A DNA stretch of 33,801 nt from UBA10677 sp045532295 (GCA_045532295.1 JAZSFP010000015.1:1-33801); one strand, 5' to 3'; positions 1-8,106 are shown, counted from the stretch's first letter. Notes: generated by a model not told the origin, from the sequence alone. Translations and numbers: made by a program.

Positions 1-2
1 AA

Positions 3-164
3 GAACCTGAAGGATTAACGCACAGTGGAAATGCGATTACGGAAGGGTTAACAAATTACCTTACCGACCTTGCTTTTTCTATCCAAAAGTCAATGAATAA
101 GTCAAAGAGAAGTACACCGAAGTACTTCTCTTTTTTCTTTGTCTTTTTAAGTTTAAATAGATAG
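3..164 (+). CDS. possible 3' end of a gene entering from the left
   Basis: One frame is open from the left edge to a TAG at 162-164 and reads as a plausible protein for its first 35 or so codons (it begins EPEGLTHSGNAITEGLTNYL). I do not recognise the family. Against it, the frame runs straight through a strong hairpin terminator at 106-136, where the translation becomes Phe-rich and unprotein-like. The real gene may therefore end earlier, and the frame may be partly accidental. A second terminator starts immediately after the TAG, which mildly supports the stop. Confidence 0.25.
   Translation, partial: EPEGLTHSGNAITEGLTNYLTDLAFSIQKSMNKSKRSTPKYFSFFFVFLSLNR
106..136 (+). terminator. intrinsic terminator, rightward
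   Basis: A 10-bp perfect stem, AGAGAAGTAC with GTACTTCTCT, and a six-base loop are followed by a run of T. It ends whatever transcript enters from the left edge. Confidence 0.8.
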
Positions 165-194
165 AAAGGAAGTAACCGTTTGGCTACTTCCTTT
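165..194. terminator. bidirectional intrinsic terminator
   Basis: The stem AAAGGAAGTA/TACTTCCTTT carries an inner CC/GG pair and a GTTT loop. It has eight T on its right side and a T-rich tract on the other strand. It lies four bases beyond the stop codon of the leftward metallophosphoesterase gene and therefore probably ends that operon as well as backing up the first rightward terminator. Confidence 0.75.
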
Positions 195-197
195 TTT

Positions 198-1298
198 TTA
201 ATAGTTCATTTCTTCTTCCATCGTTTCAAAAGTGAGGTTTTTACAATAGTAGTGGTATGCTTTTTCTATTGAGCCGTTGCTCGCAAGTTCCATAACCGTA
301 CCGCCTACTACGGGATAACCGTTTGCAAGGTGAGAGCGAACGAGTTTTCCGTCCTTATTCTTATAAAGATTGCTATCGTAGGTGGAGGATTTTAGTCCAA
401 ACTGCAATCTGACGCCCTCGTACACAACGCTTGCAAAAACCTCGTGGTCGTGTCCAACGCAAATGGAGTCTACCCCCAAATCTTTCAAAAGATTAAACGT
501 TTTGTCACTTTTATCCCAAGTATTAAACTTCATATTGATAAAACCGAAATCGCCTTCCGCCTTGTTGGGCGCGTTATCAATATCAATAGGGAAACAAGCG
601 GGGTTTTCAGCGTCGTAGCCATACTTTGCGTACGCTTTTGCAAAAGCATTGATAGGCACGTGGAAATTAAAAGTAATTTTAGTATCGGGCGAAACGGCTT
701 TTAGTTTGTTAATATCATCGGTAAACCAGTCGATTTGGTTTTGTCCAAATCCGGGCGAACGATCGGTATGTCCGTTGGCAAGAGAGAGAGGGGAGGGCGC
801 GCCAAGGTTAGAGTCAATAAAATATAATACGCGCAAAAGTTTATCCCCTTGCTTAATTCCTACGGTAAAGTTGCTATTGCCGGTAAGCGTACGTTGCTTA
901 AACAAACAATTTTTTCCGTTTGCAAGTTGCTCGCAAATCCAGTCAATACCTACGGGGCTTTCCGTTTCGTGATTGCCAAGCACGGGTGCCCAAGGAATGC
1001 CCAGCGAGTCCATAAACTCAACAAGTTTAGTCACAGGCGAGCCGTCAAGACAAAACTCGCCGTAAATAAGGTCGCCCGCTATGGTAATTAAGTCGGGCTT
1101 AACATTTTCCACCGTCTCGCGAATAATGGAAAAGCAACGCTTTTCTATCTTCGTAGGATGCCAGTACGCAAGCCCAAACTTGTCCATCCTCTCGGGTGTA
1201 CTTTGAGTAGAGTCAATAATTTGTGGGTCGGAAAGTTGTAAAATGACAGGCGTTTTTTTAAGTGGGATTTCCACGGTAAAATCAGGTTTATAGTTCAT
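198..1298 (-). CDS. calcineurin-like metallophosphoesterase
   Basis: This 366-residue protein belongs to the calcineurin-like phosphoesterases, two-metal enzymes that hydrolyse phosphomono- or phosphodiesters. The family blocks appear in order: LSDPQ near residue 23, AGDLIYGE near 75, GNHE near 110, a histidine in FHVP near 213, and GHDHE near 283. The first block has DPQ where most members have DxH, so one metal ligand differs, as in several purple-acid-phosphatase-like members. No signal peptide or membrane helix is evident, so it is likely cytoplasmic. A GGAGGT ribosome site stands six bases before the ATG. It is the last gene of a leftward operon behind the kinase (36-base gap). The substrate cannot be told from sequence. 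Confidence 0.85.
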   Translation of the reverse strand: MNYKPDFTVEIPLKKTPVILQLSDPQIIDSTQSTPERMDKFGLAYWHPTKIEKRCFSIIRETVENVKPDLITIAGDLIYGEFCLDGSPVTKLVEFMDSLGIPWAPVLGNHETESPVGIDWICEQLANGKNCLFKQRTLTGNSNFTVGIKQGDKLLRVLYFIDSNLGAPSPLSLANGHTDRSPGFGQNQIDWFTDDINKLKAVSPDTKITFNFHVPINAFAKAYAKYGYDAENPACFPIDIDNAPNKAEGDFGFINMKFNTWDKSDKTFNLLKDLGVDSICVGHDHEVFASVVYEGVRLQFGLKSSTYDSNLYKNKDGKLVRSHLANGYPVVGGTVMELASNGSIEKAYHYYCKNLTFETMEEEMNY

Positions 1299-1334
1299 TA
1301 TGCACCTCCGTTGTGTGCGAAAATTTTAATACCG

Positions 1335-2558
1335 TTATCGTTTTTTCTTTACCTTTTGGCTTAAATTCTCGGCAAAGTCCTTACCGTATTTGCGCTCAAC
1401 TTTCTTATAGCGCGACGACGGTTTTTCTTCCGTTTTCTTTTCCTCTTTCTTTTTTGAGGATAACTTAGTTCCCTTTTCTTTAAGGCGGTTTTTTAAGTCT
1501 TCTGCAGTTTTTTTGCGTTTAATAGTAGTGTTGCGACTTTGCGTAGTTTTAGAAGTAGAACGCTTAGAAGAGGGAGGATCTTTTGCCTCGTCTTCAGCGT
1601 AAAGGTCGCTAACGAGCGCGTCAATTGAGCGATATCTATCTTTAGCGAATACCGCCAAAGCCTTCATAAGCGCGTTCTCCGTACGCTTTTTAATTTTAAC
1701 GCCAAGCGCGGAAGGTAGTTCTATTTTATCGTCGTACATTCTTTGAATACTCTCTTGTGGAAGAGTAGCGGTCATTGAATAGTAAAGCGTTACGCCCAAA
1801 GCATAAATGTCCGTCCAAGGTCCTTGCTCGCCCGAAAGTCGATATTGCTCTTCGGGGGCAAAACCCTGCTTAAGCACTATTCCTGCGTCTTGAGAAGTGG
1901 AGGAATTTTGCTTAGCCGCGCCAAAGTCAATGAGTTTAACTTCGCCCGTGCGCGTGATCAATATATTATCGGGTGAAATATCCCTGTGGATAAGTCCAGC
2001 CTCGTGTACTTCTCGAAGAGAGTAAATAACGGGCTTAAGAATAGTAAGGGCGTCGTGCGCTGTCAGTTTTCCCTTGTGTTTAAGGTATTTTTTAAGCGAA
2101 ATGCCGTCCAAAAACTCCATAACTATGTACGCCGTGGCGTTTTCAGAGAAGAAGTCCAAAACCTCGACGATACCACTGTGGTCGGTAATACGCGAAAGGT
2201 TTTGAGCCTCGTCGATAAACCGCTTAAGTCCGCGATTAGTTGGAGCGTGGTTTTGCTTGGAATTTATGATAATACGCTGTGAACGCGCGTCGCGGGAAAC
2301 GTATCCGCTTGGGTAGTATTCCTTAATAGCAACTCTTCGACCGCTAACGATATCCCAAGCCTTGTAAGTAATACCAAAACCGCCCTCGCCGATAGCGTTT
2401 ACGATTAAGTAACGCTTGTGAAGAAGAGTTCGGCGTTGAAGATGATGCGAAAGCGACGGCTCGCCCTCGTCCTTTTTACCGCACGAAAGACACACTCTGT
2501 CCTTTGACAGAGTTCCAAAACAATGCAAGCATATATCATTGTTGTGTCTTTTTGCCAT
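1335..2558 (-). CDS. serine/threonine protein kinase with N-terminal zinc ribbon
   Basis: This 407-residue Hanks-type kinase starts with a small zinc ribbon (Cys10, Cys13, Cys23, Cys26). The kinase domain follows: glycine loop GEGGFG at 57-62, ATP-anchoring Lys79 in VAIKE, catalytic loop HRDISPDN with Asp193, and DFG at 211-213. The loop has HRDIS rather than HRDLK, so the usual lysine after the catalytic aspartate is a serine-proline variant. This form occurs in a bacterial kinase subgroup that often carries zinc ribbons. There are no PASTA repeats and no transmembrane helix. The C-terminal 80 residues are very rich in Lys, Ser and Thr, suggesting a disordered, possibly autophosphorylated tail. 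It lies 15 bases after the PP2C gene, so the pair is probably a phosphorylation/dephosphorylation switch. Confidence 0.9.
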   Translation of the reverse strand: MAKRHNNDICLHCFGTLSKDRVCLSCGKKDEGEPSLSHHLQRRTLLHKRYLIVNAIGEGGFGITYKAWDIVSGRRVAIKEYYPSGYVSRDARSQRIIINSKQNHAPTNRGLKRFIDEAQNLSRITDHSGIVEVLDFFSENATAYIVMEFLDGISLKKYLKHKGKLTAHDALTILKPVIYSLREVHEAGLIHRDISPDNILITRTGEVKLIDFGAAKQNSSTSQDAGIVLKQGFAPEEQYRLSGEQGPWTDIYALGVTLYYSMTATLPQESIQRMYDDKIELPSALGVKIKKRTENALMKALAVFAKDRYRSIDALVSDLYAEDEAKDPPSSKRSTSKTTQSRNTTIKRKKTAEDLKNRLKEKGTKLSSKKKEEKKTEEKPSSRYKKVERKYGKDFAENLSQKVKKKR

Positions 2559-2573
2559 TATTCATTATCCTTA

Positions 2574-3527
2574 TTATAGATTTTCTTCAGTTTCAGTAAC
2601 GACTTCTACTTCGCTAACGACTTCGCTCTCGTCTAATGAGGTAACCTCTTCGGTTTGCTCGCTAACGGGAACCTCTTCTACCGTTTCAGCAAGATCTTCC
2701 GCTACCTCTTCCTCTGCGATAGGCTCGATAGCGTCTTCCGTTTTGTCTTCCTCCATAGCGGTGATGCGCTCTATAATGGGAGCGTCTTCATCGGTAAAAC
2801 GAAGAAGAACGGCGGTATAGTTGTCGCAGTTTTCTTGGTCAGCGCGCGAGAGCAAAATCTTCTCTAAATTTTCCAAAGCGTCAATCGCGCCCTCGGAAGA
2901 GGCGAGCGCCTTTTCCATTTCGTCTTCGTAGATATGCTCCCAAAAACCGTCCGAGCATATTAAAATGCTATCGTTTGCCGTGTAATTTCTATAAATCTTA
3001 AAATCGGGCTGAACGTAGTAATCGCTACCCAAAACCCTCGTCAACTTGTTTTGGTCCTTATGCTTACGAATTTCGCTCTCTAAAATTTCTCCACGCGCAA
3101 CGGCGGCGGTAGCAAGAGAGTGGTCTTTCGAGTAGAAACAAAGTTGGTTATCCTTAAAGAAGTAAATTCTCGTATCGCCCTCGTGCGCCACTATAAACTT
3201 TTCGCCGTCGGAAATAAAAAGCGAAAGAGTAGTGCAACCTGCTCTAAGGTTAGGAGCGCCCGTCTTTGCTTTAAGGATAGCGGAGTGCGCGCCCTTAAAT
3301 AACTTGTTCATCATAACGCCGGAGAAAAGATCCTCGCCCTTTTCAACTGCTTTGCGGAACTTGTTAAGCGCAAAAGTAACGGCGGTTTCTCCTGCAACCT
3401 CGCTACCTGCGTACGCGCCGAGTCCGTCTGCAACGGCAATGCAAATATGACCGTTAAGCACGGCGTAGTCGGCGTAATCTTGATTGTGGGTTCTACCACC
3501 CGTTCTTGAAATTTTCCCGATTTTCAC
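2574..3527 (-). CDS. PP2C-family serine/threonine phosphatase
   Basis: This 317-residue protein has a PP2C (PPM) catalytic domain over about the first 245 residues. Metal-binding acidic positions include Asp17 (HNQD), Asp34 (VADGLG), the aspartate of ICSDGFWEH and the final DNYTAVLL block; HEGDTRIY and SKDHSL are also present. The remaining ~70 residues form a Glu/Val-rich acidic tail, unusual for a housekeeping PrpC and opposite in charge to the basic tail of the neighbouring kinase. The start is GTG, with GGGAG about ten bases upstream. It is the promoter-proximal gene of the leftward operon and probably reverses phosphorylation by the adjacent kinase. Confidence 0.9.
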   Translation of the reverse strand: MKIGKISRTGGRTHNQDYADYAVLNGHICIAVADGLGAYAGSEVAGETAVTFALNKFRKAVEKGEDLFSGVMMNKLFKGAHSAILKAKTGAPNLRAGCTTLSLFISDGEKFIVAHEGDTRIYFFKDNQLCFYSKDHSLATAAVARGEILESEIRKHKDQNKLTRVLGSDYYVQPDFKIYRNYTANDSILICSDGFWEHIYEDEMEKALASSEGAIDALENLEKILLSRADQENCDNYTAVLLRFTDEDAPIIERITAMEEDKTEDAIEPIAEEEVAEDLAETVEEVPVSEQTEEVTSLDESEVVSEVEVVTETEENL

Positions 3528-3559
3528 GATATAAATCTCCCTCAGTTTCTTTACCTTAT

Positions 3560-3588
3560 ATTATACAACGGCAAGGTTAAAAAGGCAA
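3560..3588 (-). promoter_or_regulatory. promoter of the phosphatase-kinase operon
   Basis: On the minus strand TTGCCT and TATAAT are separated by 17 bases, with the -10 box about 33 bases before the GTG start of the PP2C gene. Confidence 0.6.
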
Positions 3589-3687
3589 GCGTTTTACTTT
3601 CCTTGAACAAAAAATAGCAAATATGCTAACATAAGTTTTTGTTTTTGTAGAATAATATCAAAATTTGTAAAAACTTCCCTTAAATGT

Positions 3688-3717
3688 TTGACAAGTATGT
3701 GAAAATTGTGTTAAAAT
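3688..3717 (+). promoter_or_regulatory. promoter of the riboswitch-permease transcript
   Basis: A perfect TTGACA is followed after 18 bases by TAAAAT, placing the transcription start just before the riboswitch aptamer. Confidence 0.7.
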
Positions 3718-3728
3718 CATATTAATAA

Positions 3729-3804
3729 ATCCGAGATATAATTTGAAGAATGCGGTTTCAAAGTCTCTACCAAAACACCAAAGAAAGTTTTGACTATCAA
3801 GGAT
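3729..3804 (+). promoter_or_regulatory. purine riboswitch aptamer, guanine type
   Basis: The three-way junction of the purine riboswitch can be traced. P1 is closed by ATCC and GGAT. The J1/2 segment is TATAAT. P2 is TTGAA/TTCAA. J2/3 contains CTCTACC with the conserved UACC. P3 is AAAAC/GTTTT. J3/1 is GACTA. The specificity position in J3/1 is C, which in this family selects guanine or hypoxanthine rather than adenine. The downstream gene is a purine permease, which fits. Confidence 0.85.
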
Positions 3805-3865
3805 AAAGAGTTTTCTTTATTCCTCGCCGTATTCTATTATATAGGATGACGGTGAGTTTCTTTTT
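3799..3865 (+). terminator. riboswitch expression platform: antiterminator and terminator
   Basis: The terminator is a long hairpin at 3823-3856 (CTCGCCGT/ACGGTGAG, extended inward by ATTCTAT/ATAGGAT) followed by TTTCTTTTT. The competing antiterminator pairs AGGATAAAG (3800-3808) with CTTTATTCCT (3815-3824), with one bulge. It uses both the 3' strand of aptamer helix P1 and the foot of the terminator. Ligand binding would lock P1, free the terminator and switch the gene off, as in known guanine riboswitches. Confidence 0.8.
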
Positions 3866-3925
3866 ATTACGGATACGACGGCAAAAAGCCGAGTATTAAT
3901 AAAAAACTATATAAGGAGAGTTTTT

Positions 3926-5488
3926 ATGAGTGAAGAGTTAAAAGATGTTCAAACTGAAGAAACCGCTCAAGAAACAGCACAAGCGCCCGCGCCTAATGGT
4001 AAAATGACCATCGGCAAGAGGTTAGACAACTACTTCGAGATTTCTGCAAGAAAGTCAAATTTCAAGACTGAAATCATCGCAGGTCTTACTACCTTCTTCG
4101 CAATGTGCTACATTGTGTTGGTTAACCCCGCGCAGATTGCTGCCGGCGGTAGTGGTGGCTGGCTCGCTGGAATTTTCAGCGGAGTAGCAGGCGAACTTGG
4201 TCAGATTTGGAATGCCGTATATATCGGTGGTATTATTGCCGCTATTATTGGTACCGTTCTTACCGCAGTTCTTGGTAAAATGCCGTTCGCGCAAGCAGCA
4301 GGTATGGGACTTAACTCCTTCTTCTGCACCTGTTTCGTTTCGGCTGGCGTATTCGCTAACAACGGTTCTGGCGCAATGGACGCATATCAAGGTGGTTTGA
4401 TTATCATCTTCCTTTCCGGTCTTGTATTCCTTATCTTGTCCGTAACCGGCGCAAGAAAGGCAATTGCAAAAGCGCTTCCCGAGTGCTTGAAGAAAGCAAT
4501 CCCCGCTGGTATCGGTCTTTTCATCGCGCTTCTTGGATTTAAGGCTGCTGGTATCGTAGTTTACGACCGCTGGACGATGGTAGGTCTTCTTAACCTCAAG
4601 GCTTGGGGAGACGGCGCAGCCGTTTGGGCTGAAGTTGCTCCCGCTCTTGCAGCGTTCCTTGGACTTATCATTATCGCAGTTCTTGGAAAACTCAAGGTTA
4701 AAGGTAACGTAATCCTCGGTATCCTTGGTTCTACCGTTCTTTACTACCTCCTCACTTGGACTGTTCCCTCTTTCGATATGGGACAAATCGGACAAACCTT
4801 CTCTGACTTCGGTCAATACGGTGTAACCGCGCTCTTCAAGGGTGAGAACTGGGCGTACGCATTTGGTACCGTTGGTGTTCTTAACGCAATCTGCTATATC
4901 ATCACCTTCTGCCTTATCGATATGTTCGACACCGTTGGAACTCTTTACGGCGCTGCTTCCGCTGCTAATATGCTTGACGAAAACGGCGACCCCATCAATA
5001 TGGACGGATGCTTAATGGCAGACTCCGTTGCAACTTGCGCAGGCGCAGTTCTTGGTACTTCTACCGTAACCACTTACGTAGAGTCCGCTGCAGGCGTAGG
5101 CGCAGGCGGAAGAACCGGTTTCGCTTCCCTTATTACCGCAGCGTGCTTCGTTCTTTGCTTGTTCTTAAGCCCCGTTGCTTCCATTATTCCTCAGGCAGCA
5201 ACCGCTCCCGCTCTTATCTACGTAGGCGTTCTTATGCTTCGTAACTTCAGCGCGATTGATATGCAAGACCTTGCAAGCGCAGTTCCCGCGTTCCTTACCC
5301 TTATCATGATGCCCCTTACCTATTCCATTGCAAACGGTATCGGTATCGGCGCAATCTCGTACGTTCTTATCCGTCTTTTCACCGGCAAGTTCGACAAGAA
5401 CGATATCATCGTAACGGGTATCGCAATCGTATTCATTATTCGCTTTATGCTTACCTTCACCGGTACTTATCCCGCATTTGCGAACTAA
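3926..5488 (+). CDS. NCS2/AzgA-family purine permease (guanine/hypoxanthine)
   Basis: This 520-residue polytopic membrane protein belongs to the AzgA branch of nucleobase:cation symporters. The family entry is clear at residues 28-70 (LDNYFEISARKSNFKTEI, then AGLTTFFAMCYIVLVNP). A dozen or more hydrophobic segments follow, and the DMFDTVGTLYG and STVTTYVESAAGVGAGGRTG blocks characterise this subfamily. About 25 hydrophilic, acidic N-terminal residues precede the first helix. A strong AAGGAG lies five bases before the ATG. The guanine riboswitch in its leader indicates guanine or hypoxanthine as substrate and shut-off when purine is plentiful. It is transcribed alone, with its own terminator. 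Confidence 0.92.
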   Translation: MSEELKDVQTEETAQETAQAPAPNGKMTIGKRLDNYFEISARKSNFKTEIIAGLTTFFAMCYIVLVNPAQIAAGGSGGWLAGIFSGVAGELGQIWNAVYIGGIIAAIIGTVLTAVLGKMPFAQAAGMGLNSFFCTCFVSAGVFANNGSGAMDAYQGGLIIIFLSGLVFLILSVTGARKAIAKALPECLKKAIPAGIGLFIALLGFKAAGIVVYDRWTMVGLLNLKAWGDGAAVWAEVAPALAAFLGLIIIAVLGKLKVKGNVILGILGSTVLYYLLTWTVPSFDMGQIGQTFSDFGQYGVTALFKGENWAYAFGTVGVLNAICYIITFCLIDMFDTVGTLYGAASAANMLDENGDPINMDGCLMADSVATCAGAVLGTSTVTTYVESAAGVGAGGRTGFASLITAACFVLCLFLSPVASIIPQAATAPALIYVGVLMLRNFSAIDMQDLASAVPAFLTLIMMPLTYSIANGIGIGAISYVLIRLFTGKFDKNDIIVTGIAIVFIIRFMLTFTGTYPAFAN

Positions 5489-5510
5489 TAATACCTATCC
5501 CAACAGAAAG

Positions 5511-5540
5511 AAAACGGCTAACTTCAGTTGGCCGTTTTTT
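5511..5540 (+). terminator. intrinsic terminator of the permease gene
   Basis: The stem AAAACGGCTAAC pairs with GTTGGCCGTTTT around a TTCA loop and runs into TTTTTT, 23 bases after the permease stop codon. Confidence 0.85.
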
Positions 5541-5733
5541 GTTTGGCTATGTCTCAATATCTTACTGATTTTTAACGGAAAAATACTGCGAAATACTGCG
5601 TGTTTTTTTCGCTTACAGACCACAGAGGGTATGCAACCTCAAAAGAACACTTGTCTTTCTTGTGTTTTTCTCGTTAAACCGCTAAATTCTAATCAGTCAT
5701 TTATTGTGACATAGCCTTTTGTTTTAAAAACAC

Positions 5734-5762
5734 TTGACAAAATAAAAATTATATGATATCAT
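5734..5762 (+). promoter_or_regulatory. promoter of the SPFH-RHH gene pair
   Basis: TTGACA and TATCAT are spaced by 17 bases. The -10 region overlaps a small dyad (GATAT at 5755-5759, ATATC at 5767-5771), a possible operator. The rest of the gap back to 5541 shows nothing recognisable. Confidence 0.65.
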
Positions 5763-5792
5763 TTTAATATCAAAATGAAAAGGAGCAAGACG

Positions 5793-6818
5793 ATGGAAAA
5801 CAACGGCATAGCAAGAAACGTAGACGAAAAATTACTCAATCCAAAAGGTGGCGGATTTATGCTTTTCGTAACTATAATTCTCGCGCTCTTAACGCTTGGA
5901 TTATTTATTGCGGGTATAGTATTGCTTGAAAGTTTTGGAGAAGAGAACGCAATGGGTACGGTAGGCGGAATTATGATGGCAGGCGGTATTCTTGGACTAA
6001 TGGCAACGCTTATTTTTCTTATCCCCGGCTTTAAAGTAATTGCGCCCAACGAGGCGGTAGTATTGCTTTTCTTTGGTAAATACTACGGCACGATAGCAAA
6101 AGAGGGATTTTTCTGGACTAATCCTTTCTGCACCATTTATAACCCTGCGGCTCGCGGTGGAATAACCTTAAAGAGCGCAAGCGCAAACAAAACGCCTGAC
6201 GAGGAAATGAGCGTTGAACTTTTTGCAAACAAGAAAATTTCTCTTAAAGCAATGACGCTTAACAACGACAAACAAAAGGTCAACGACGAAGAGGGTAACC
6301 CTATCGAGATAGGCGTGGTTGTCATTTGGAGAATAGTAAACACGGCAAAGGCAGTATTTAACGTAGACAACTATCTTGCTTACATATCCACTCAAGCGGA
6401 TTCGGCGATAAGAAATGTAGCGAGAAGTTATCCTTACGACGTGAGCGAAGACGGCGATGAAAAATCGCTCCGTGGAAGTTCGCAAGAGATAGCGGAGGTT
6501 CTTAAGCAAGACCTTCAAAAGAGAGTAGAAGTAGCAGGAATTGAGATTATCGAGGCACGCATAACCCACCTTGCGTACGCGCCCGAGATTGCAGCGGCAA
6601 TGCTCCAACGCCAACAAGCGAGGGCAATTATCGTAGCGCGTCAAAAGATTGTAGAAGGCGCAGTTGGTATGGTGGAAATGGCGCTCAATAAACTCAGCGA
6701 GAATAATATCGTAACGCTTGACGACGAAAGAAAAGCGCAAATGGTAAGCAATCTTTTAGTGGTGCTTTGTGGAAGTAAAGACGCTCAACCTATCGTTAAT
6801 AGCGGAAGTATTTACTAA
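5793..6818 (+). CDS. SPFH/band 7 domain membrane protein
   Basis: This 341-residue protein has two membrane segments near its N-terminus (roughly residues 20-45 and 55-80) and then an SPFH (stomatin/prohibitin/flotillin) domain beginning at VIAPNEAVVLLFFGKYYGT. A helical segment rich in Gln, Ala and Arg (LQRQQARAIIVARQKIVEGA) follows, the usual oligomerisation stretch. SPFH proteins form membrane-bound ring or cage assemblies and organise membrane microdomains. An upstream ATG at 5775 is in frame, but the only good ribosome site (AAAAGGAG, 5778-5784) lies between the two ATGs and serves the one at 5793. The next gene starts on the base after the stop codon. Confidence 0.88.
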   Translation: MENNGIARNVDEKLLNPKGGGFMLFVTIILALLTLGLFIAGIVLLESFGEENAMGTVGGIMMAGGILGLMATLIFLIPGFKVIAPNEAVVLLFFGKYYGTIAKEGFFWTNPFCTIYNPAARGGITLKSASANKTPDEEMSVELFANKKISLKAMTLNNDKQKVNDEEGNPIEIGVVVIWRIVNTAKAVFNVDNYLAYISTQADSAIRNVARSYPYDVSEDGDEKSLRGSSQEIAEVLKQDLQKRVEVAGIEIIEARITHLAYAPEIAAAMLQRQQARAIIVARQKIVEGAVGMVEMALNKLSENNIVTLDDERKAQMVSNLLVVLCGSKDAQPIVNSGSIY

Positions 6819-6980
6819 ATGAAGGAGGAAAAGAAGAACTTGCCCCTTCGCTTATCGCCTTCACTTTATCAAAAAATAGCGAAGTGGTCAGAAGAGGAAT
6901 TCCGTTCGATCAACGGACAAATTGAGTATATACTAACGCAAGCAGTCAACGAAAAGTACGGAAAAGACAAAGAAAAGTAA
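6819..6980 (+). CDS. small Arc-type ribbon-helix-helix protein, 53 residues
   Basis: This short gene begins directly after the SPFH stop codon. The protein reads as a minimal ribbon-helix-helix domain: a strand (NLPLRLSP), helix A (LYQKIAKWSEEE), a turn (RSING) and helix B (QIEYILTQAVNEKY), matching the Arc/MetJ pattern of PLRL..L...I...A.....S.N..I..IL..A. Such proteins bind DNA as dimers and often autoregulate. No separate ribosome site is visible, so translation is probably coupled to the upstream stop codon. Pairing of SPFH proteins with Arc-like proteins is known in Bacillota, but I recall no established function. A terminator follows six bases after its stop. Confidence 0.8.
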   Translation: MKEEKKNLPLRLSPSLYQKIAKWSEEEFRSINGQIEYILTQAVNEKYGKDKEK

Positions 6981-6985
6981 TTAAT

Positions 6986-7022
6986 AAATACTGTAAGCCC
7001 CCTAAATGCTTGCAGTATTTTT
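6986..7022 (+). terminator. intrinsic terminator after the SPFH-RHH pair
   Basis: The 12-13 bp stem AAATACTGTAAGC/GCTTGCAGTATT has one G-T pair and ends in TTTTT. Its right arm contains the -35 box of the next gene. Confidence 0.8.
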
Positions 7023-7038
7023 CCTAAAATAGTATAAT
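7010..7038 (+). promoter_or_regulatory. promoter of the AEC transporter gene, leaderless arrangement
   Basis: TTGCAG and a perfect TATAAT are spaced by 17 bases. The -10 box ends six bases before the ATG, so transcription should begin at or within a base or two of the start codon. No ribosome binding site is present. Confidence 0.65.
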
Positions 7039-7044
7039 ATAGAT

Positions 7045-8043
7045 ATGGATTTTTTAACTACACTTATAACCGTTGGCATTATGATTGCGCTTGCAGTCCC
7101 CGGTTTTATTCTCAGAAAAGCAAAGATGCTCCCCGATGGAGCGGTAGCAACGCTCGTGTGCGTTCTAATGTACGTCGCTCAACCCGTTATGGTGGTGGAC
7201 GGATTTTTGGCTAAGACTTACGAACCCGAACTCCTTCTTAATATGGGCATAGCGTTCGTGTCCGCGCTCGTAGTACATATCGTGATGTTCTTCATCATAA
7301 AACTAATTTTTATCCCGTTTAAGCCGAAGAGTAGCGACGACGAGGCAAAAATTAAAGCGACTAACGACAAAAACAACGTATGCATTATTTGCTCTTTCCT
7401 GGGTAACGCAGGCTTTATGGGACTTCCCGTAATGAAAGCGCTTTTCCCCGAACACCCTGAGATTTTAATGTATACGACGATGGTTATCGTAGCGTTTAAC
7501 CTCATTTGCTGGACGGTAGGAATTTTCGTAATCACGGGCGACAAGAAAAATATCGGCTTAAAGCGAATTTTCCTCAATCCTCCTACCGTAGCGGCGTTTA
7601 TCGGTATTATAGTGTTCTTTATAAAGGGTTTCGTAGCAATTCCCGAAGACCTTATGATAAATATCGAAAGATTTACGGGATACTTGGGCGATATGACTTT
7701 GCCTCTTTCAATGATGGTTCTTGGTGTGCGTCTTGCGGATATTAAATTCCTCGACCTCTTTAACGACGGGAAAGTATACCTTACGTGCGCGAATAAACTT
7801 ATTCTTTGCCCCTTAGTAACTTTCTGCTTGCTTTTGCTCGTACGCCTTATCTATCCTGCTCTCGACTATTACCTCTTCGCCGCGCTCTTTATAGTCCTCG
7901 CAATGCCCTCGGCAAGTTCGTGCCTAAGTTTTGCGGAAATGTTCGATAGCGACCGAGAGGTAGCCGTAAAGATAACGCTCCTATCAACGATTCTAAGCGT
8001 TCTCACAATCCCCGTAATTATGCTACTTTGCTCGTTTATCTAA
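7045..8043 (+). CDS. AEC-family (auxin efflux carrier-like) transporter
   Basis: This 332-residue integral membrane protein has about ten hydrophobic segments in two halves separated by a charged central loop (near residues 95-115, KPKSSDDEAKIKATNDKN). The opening (PGFILRKAKMLPDGA and MYVAQPVMVVDGF) and the GFMGLPVMKALFPE block are typical of the AEC family of the bile acid:sodium symporter superfamily. Bacterial members export malate or other organic acids or amino acids, but the substrate cannot be predicted here. The gene stands alone between its own promoter and terminator. The start codon appears leaderless. Confidence 0.87.
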   Translation: MDFLTTLITVGIMIALAVPGFILRKAKMLPDGAVATLVCVLMYVAQPVMVVDGFLAKTYEPELLLNMGIAFVSALVVHIVMFFIIKLIFIPFKPKSSDDEAKIKATNDKNNVCIICSFLGNAGFMGLPVMKALFPEHPEILMYTTMVIVAFNLICWTVGIFVITGDKKNIGLKRIFLNPPTVAAFIGIIVFFIKGFVAIPEDLMINIERFTGYLGDMTLPLSMMVLGVRLADIKFLDLFNDGKVYLTCANKLILCPLVTFCLLLLVRLIYPALDYYLFAALFIVLAMPSASSCLSFAEMFDSDREVAVKITLLSTILSVLTIPVIMLLCSFI

Positions 8044-8051
8044 ATAATAAG

Positions 8052-8076
8052 CCACGCTGAATTAAGCGTGGTTTTT
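8052..8076 (+). terminator. intrinsic terminator of the AEC gene
   Basis: A perfect seven-bp stem, CCACGCT/AGCGTGG, with a six-base loop is followed by TTTTT. Confidence 0.85.
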
Positions 8077-8106
8077 CATATTTTTTGGGTAAATTTGTAA
8101 AATCAC

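Noticed and set aside
4055..4816. 253-codon open frame on the minus strand
   Set aside because: It lies wholly antisense to the purine permease, is full of Cys, Ser and Asn, has no ribosome site, and reflects codon bias of the real gene.
5478..5714. 78-codon open frame after the permease
   Set aside because: It starts inside the permease gene and runs through its terminator hairpin; the protein looks random.
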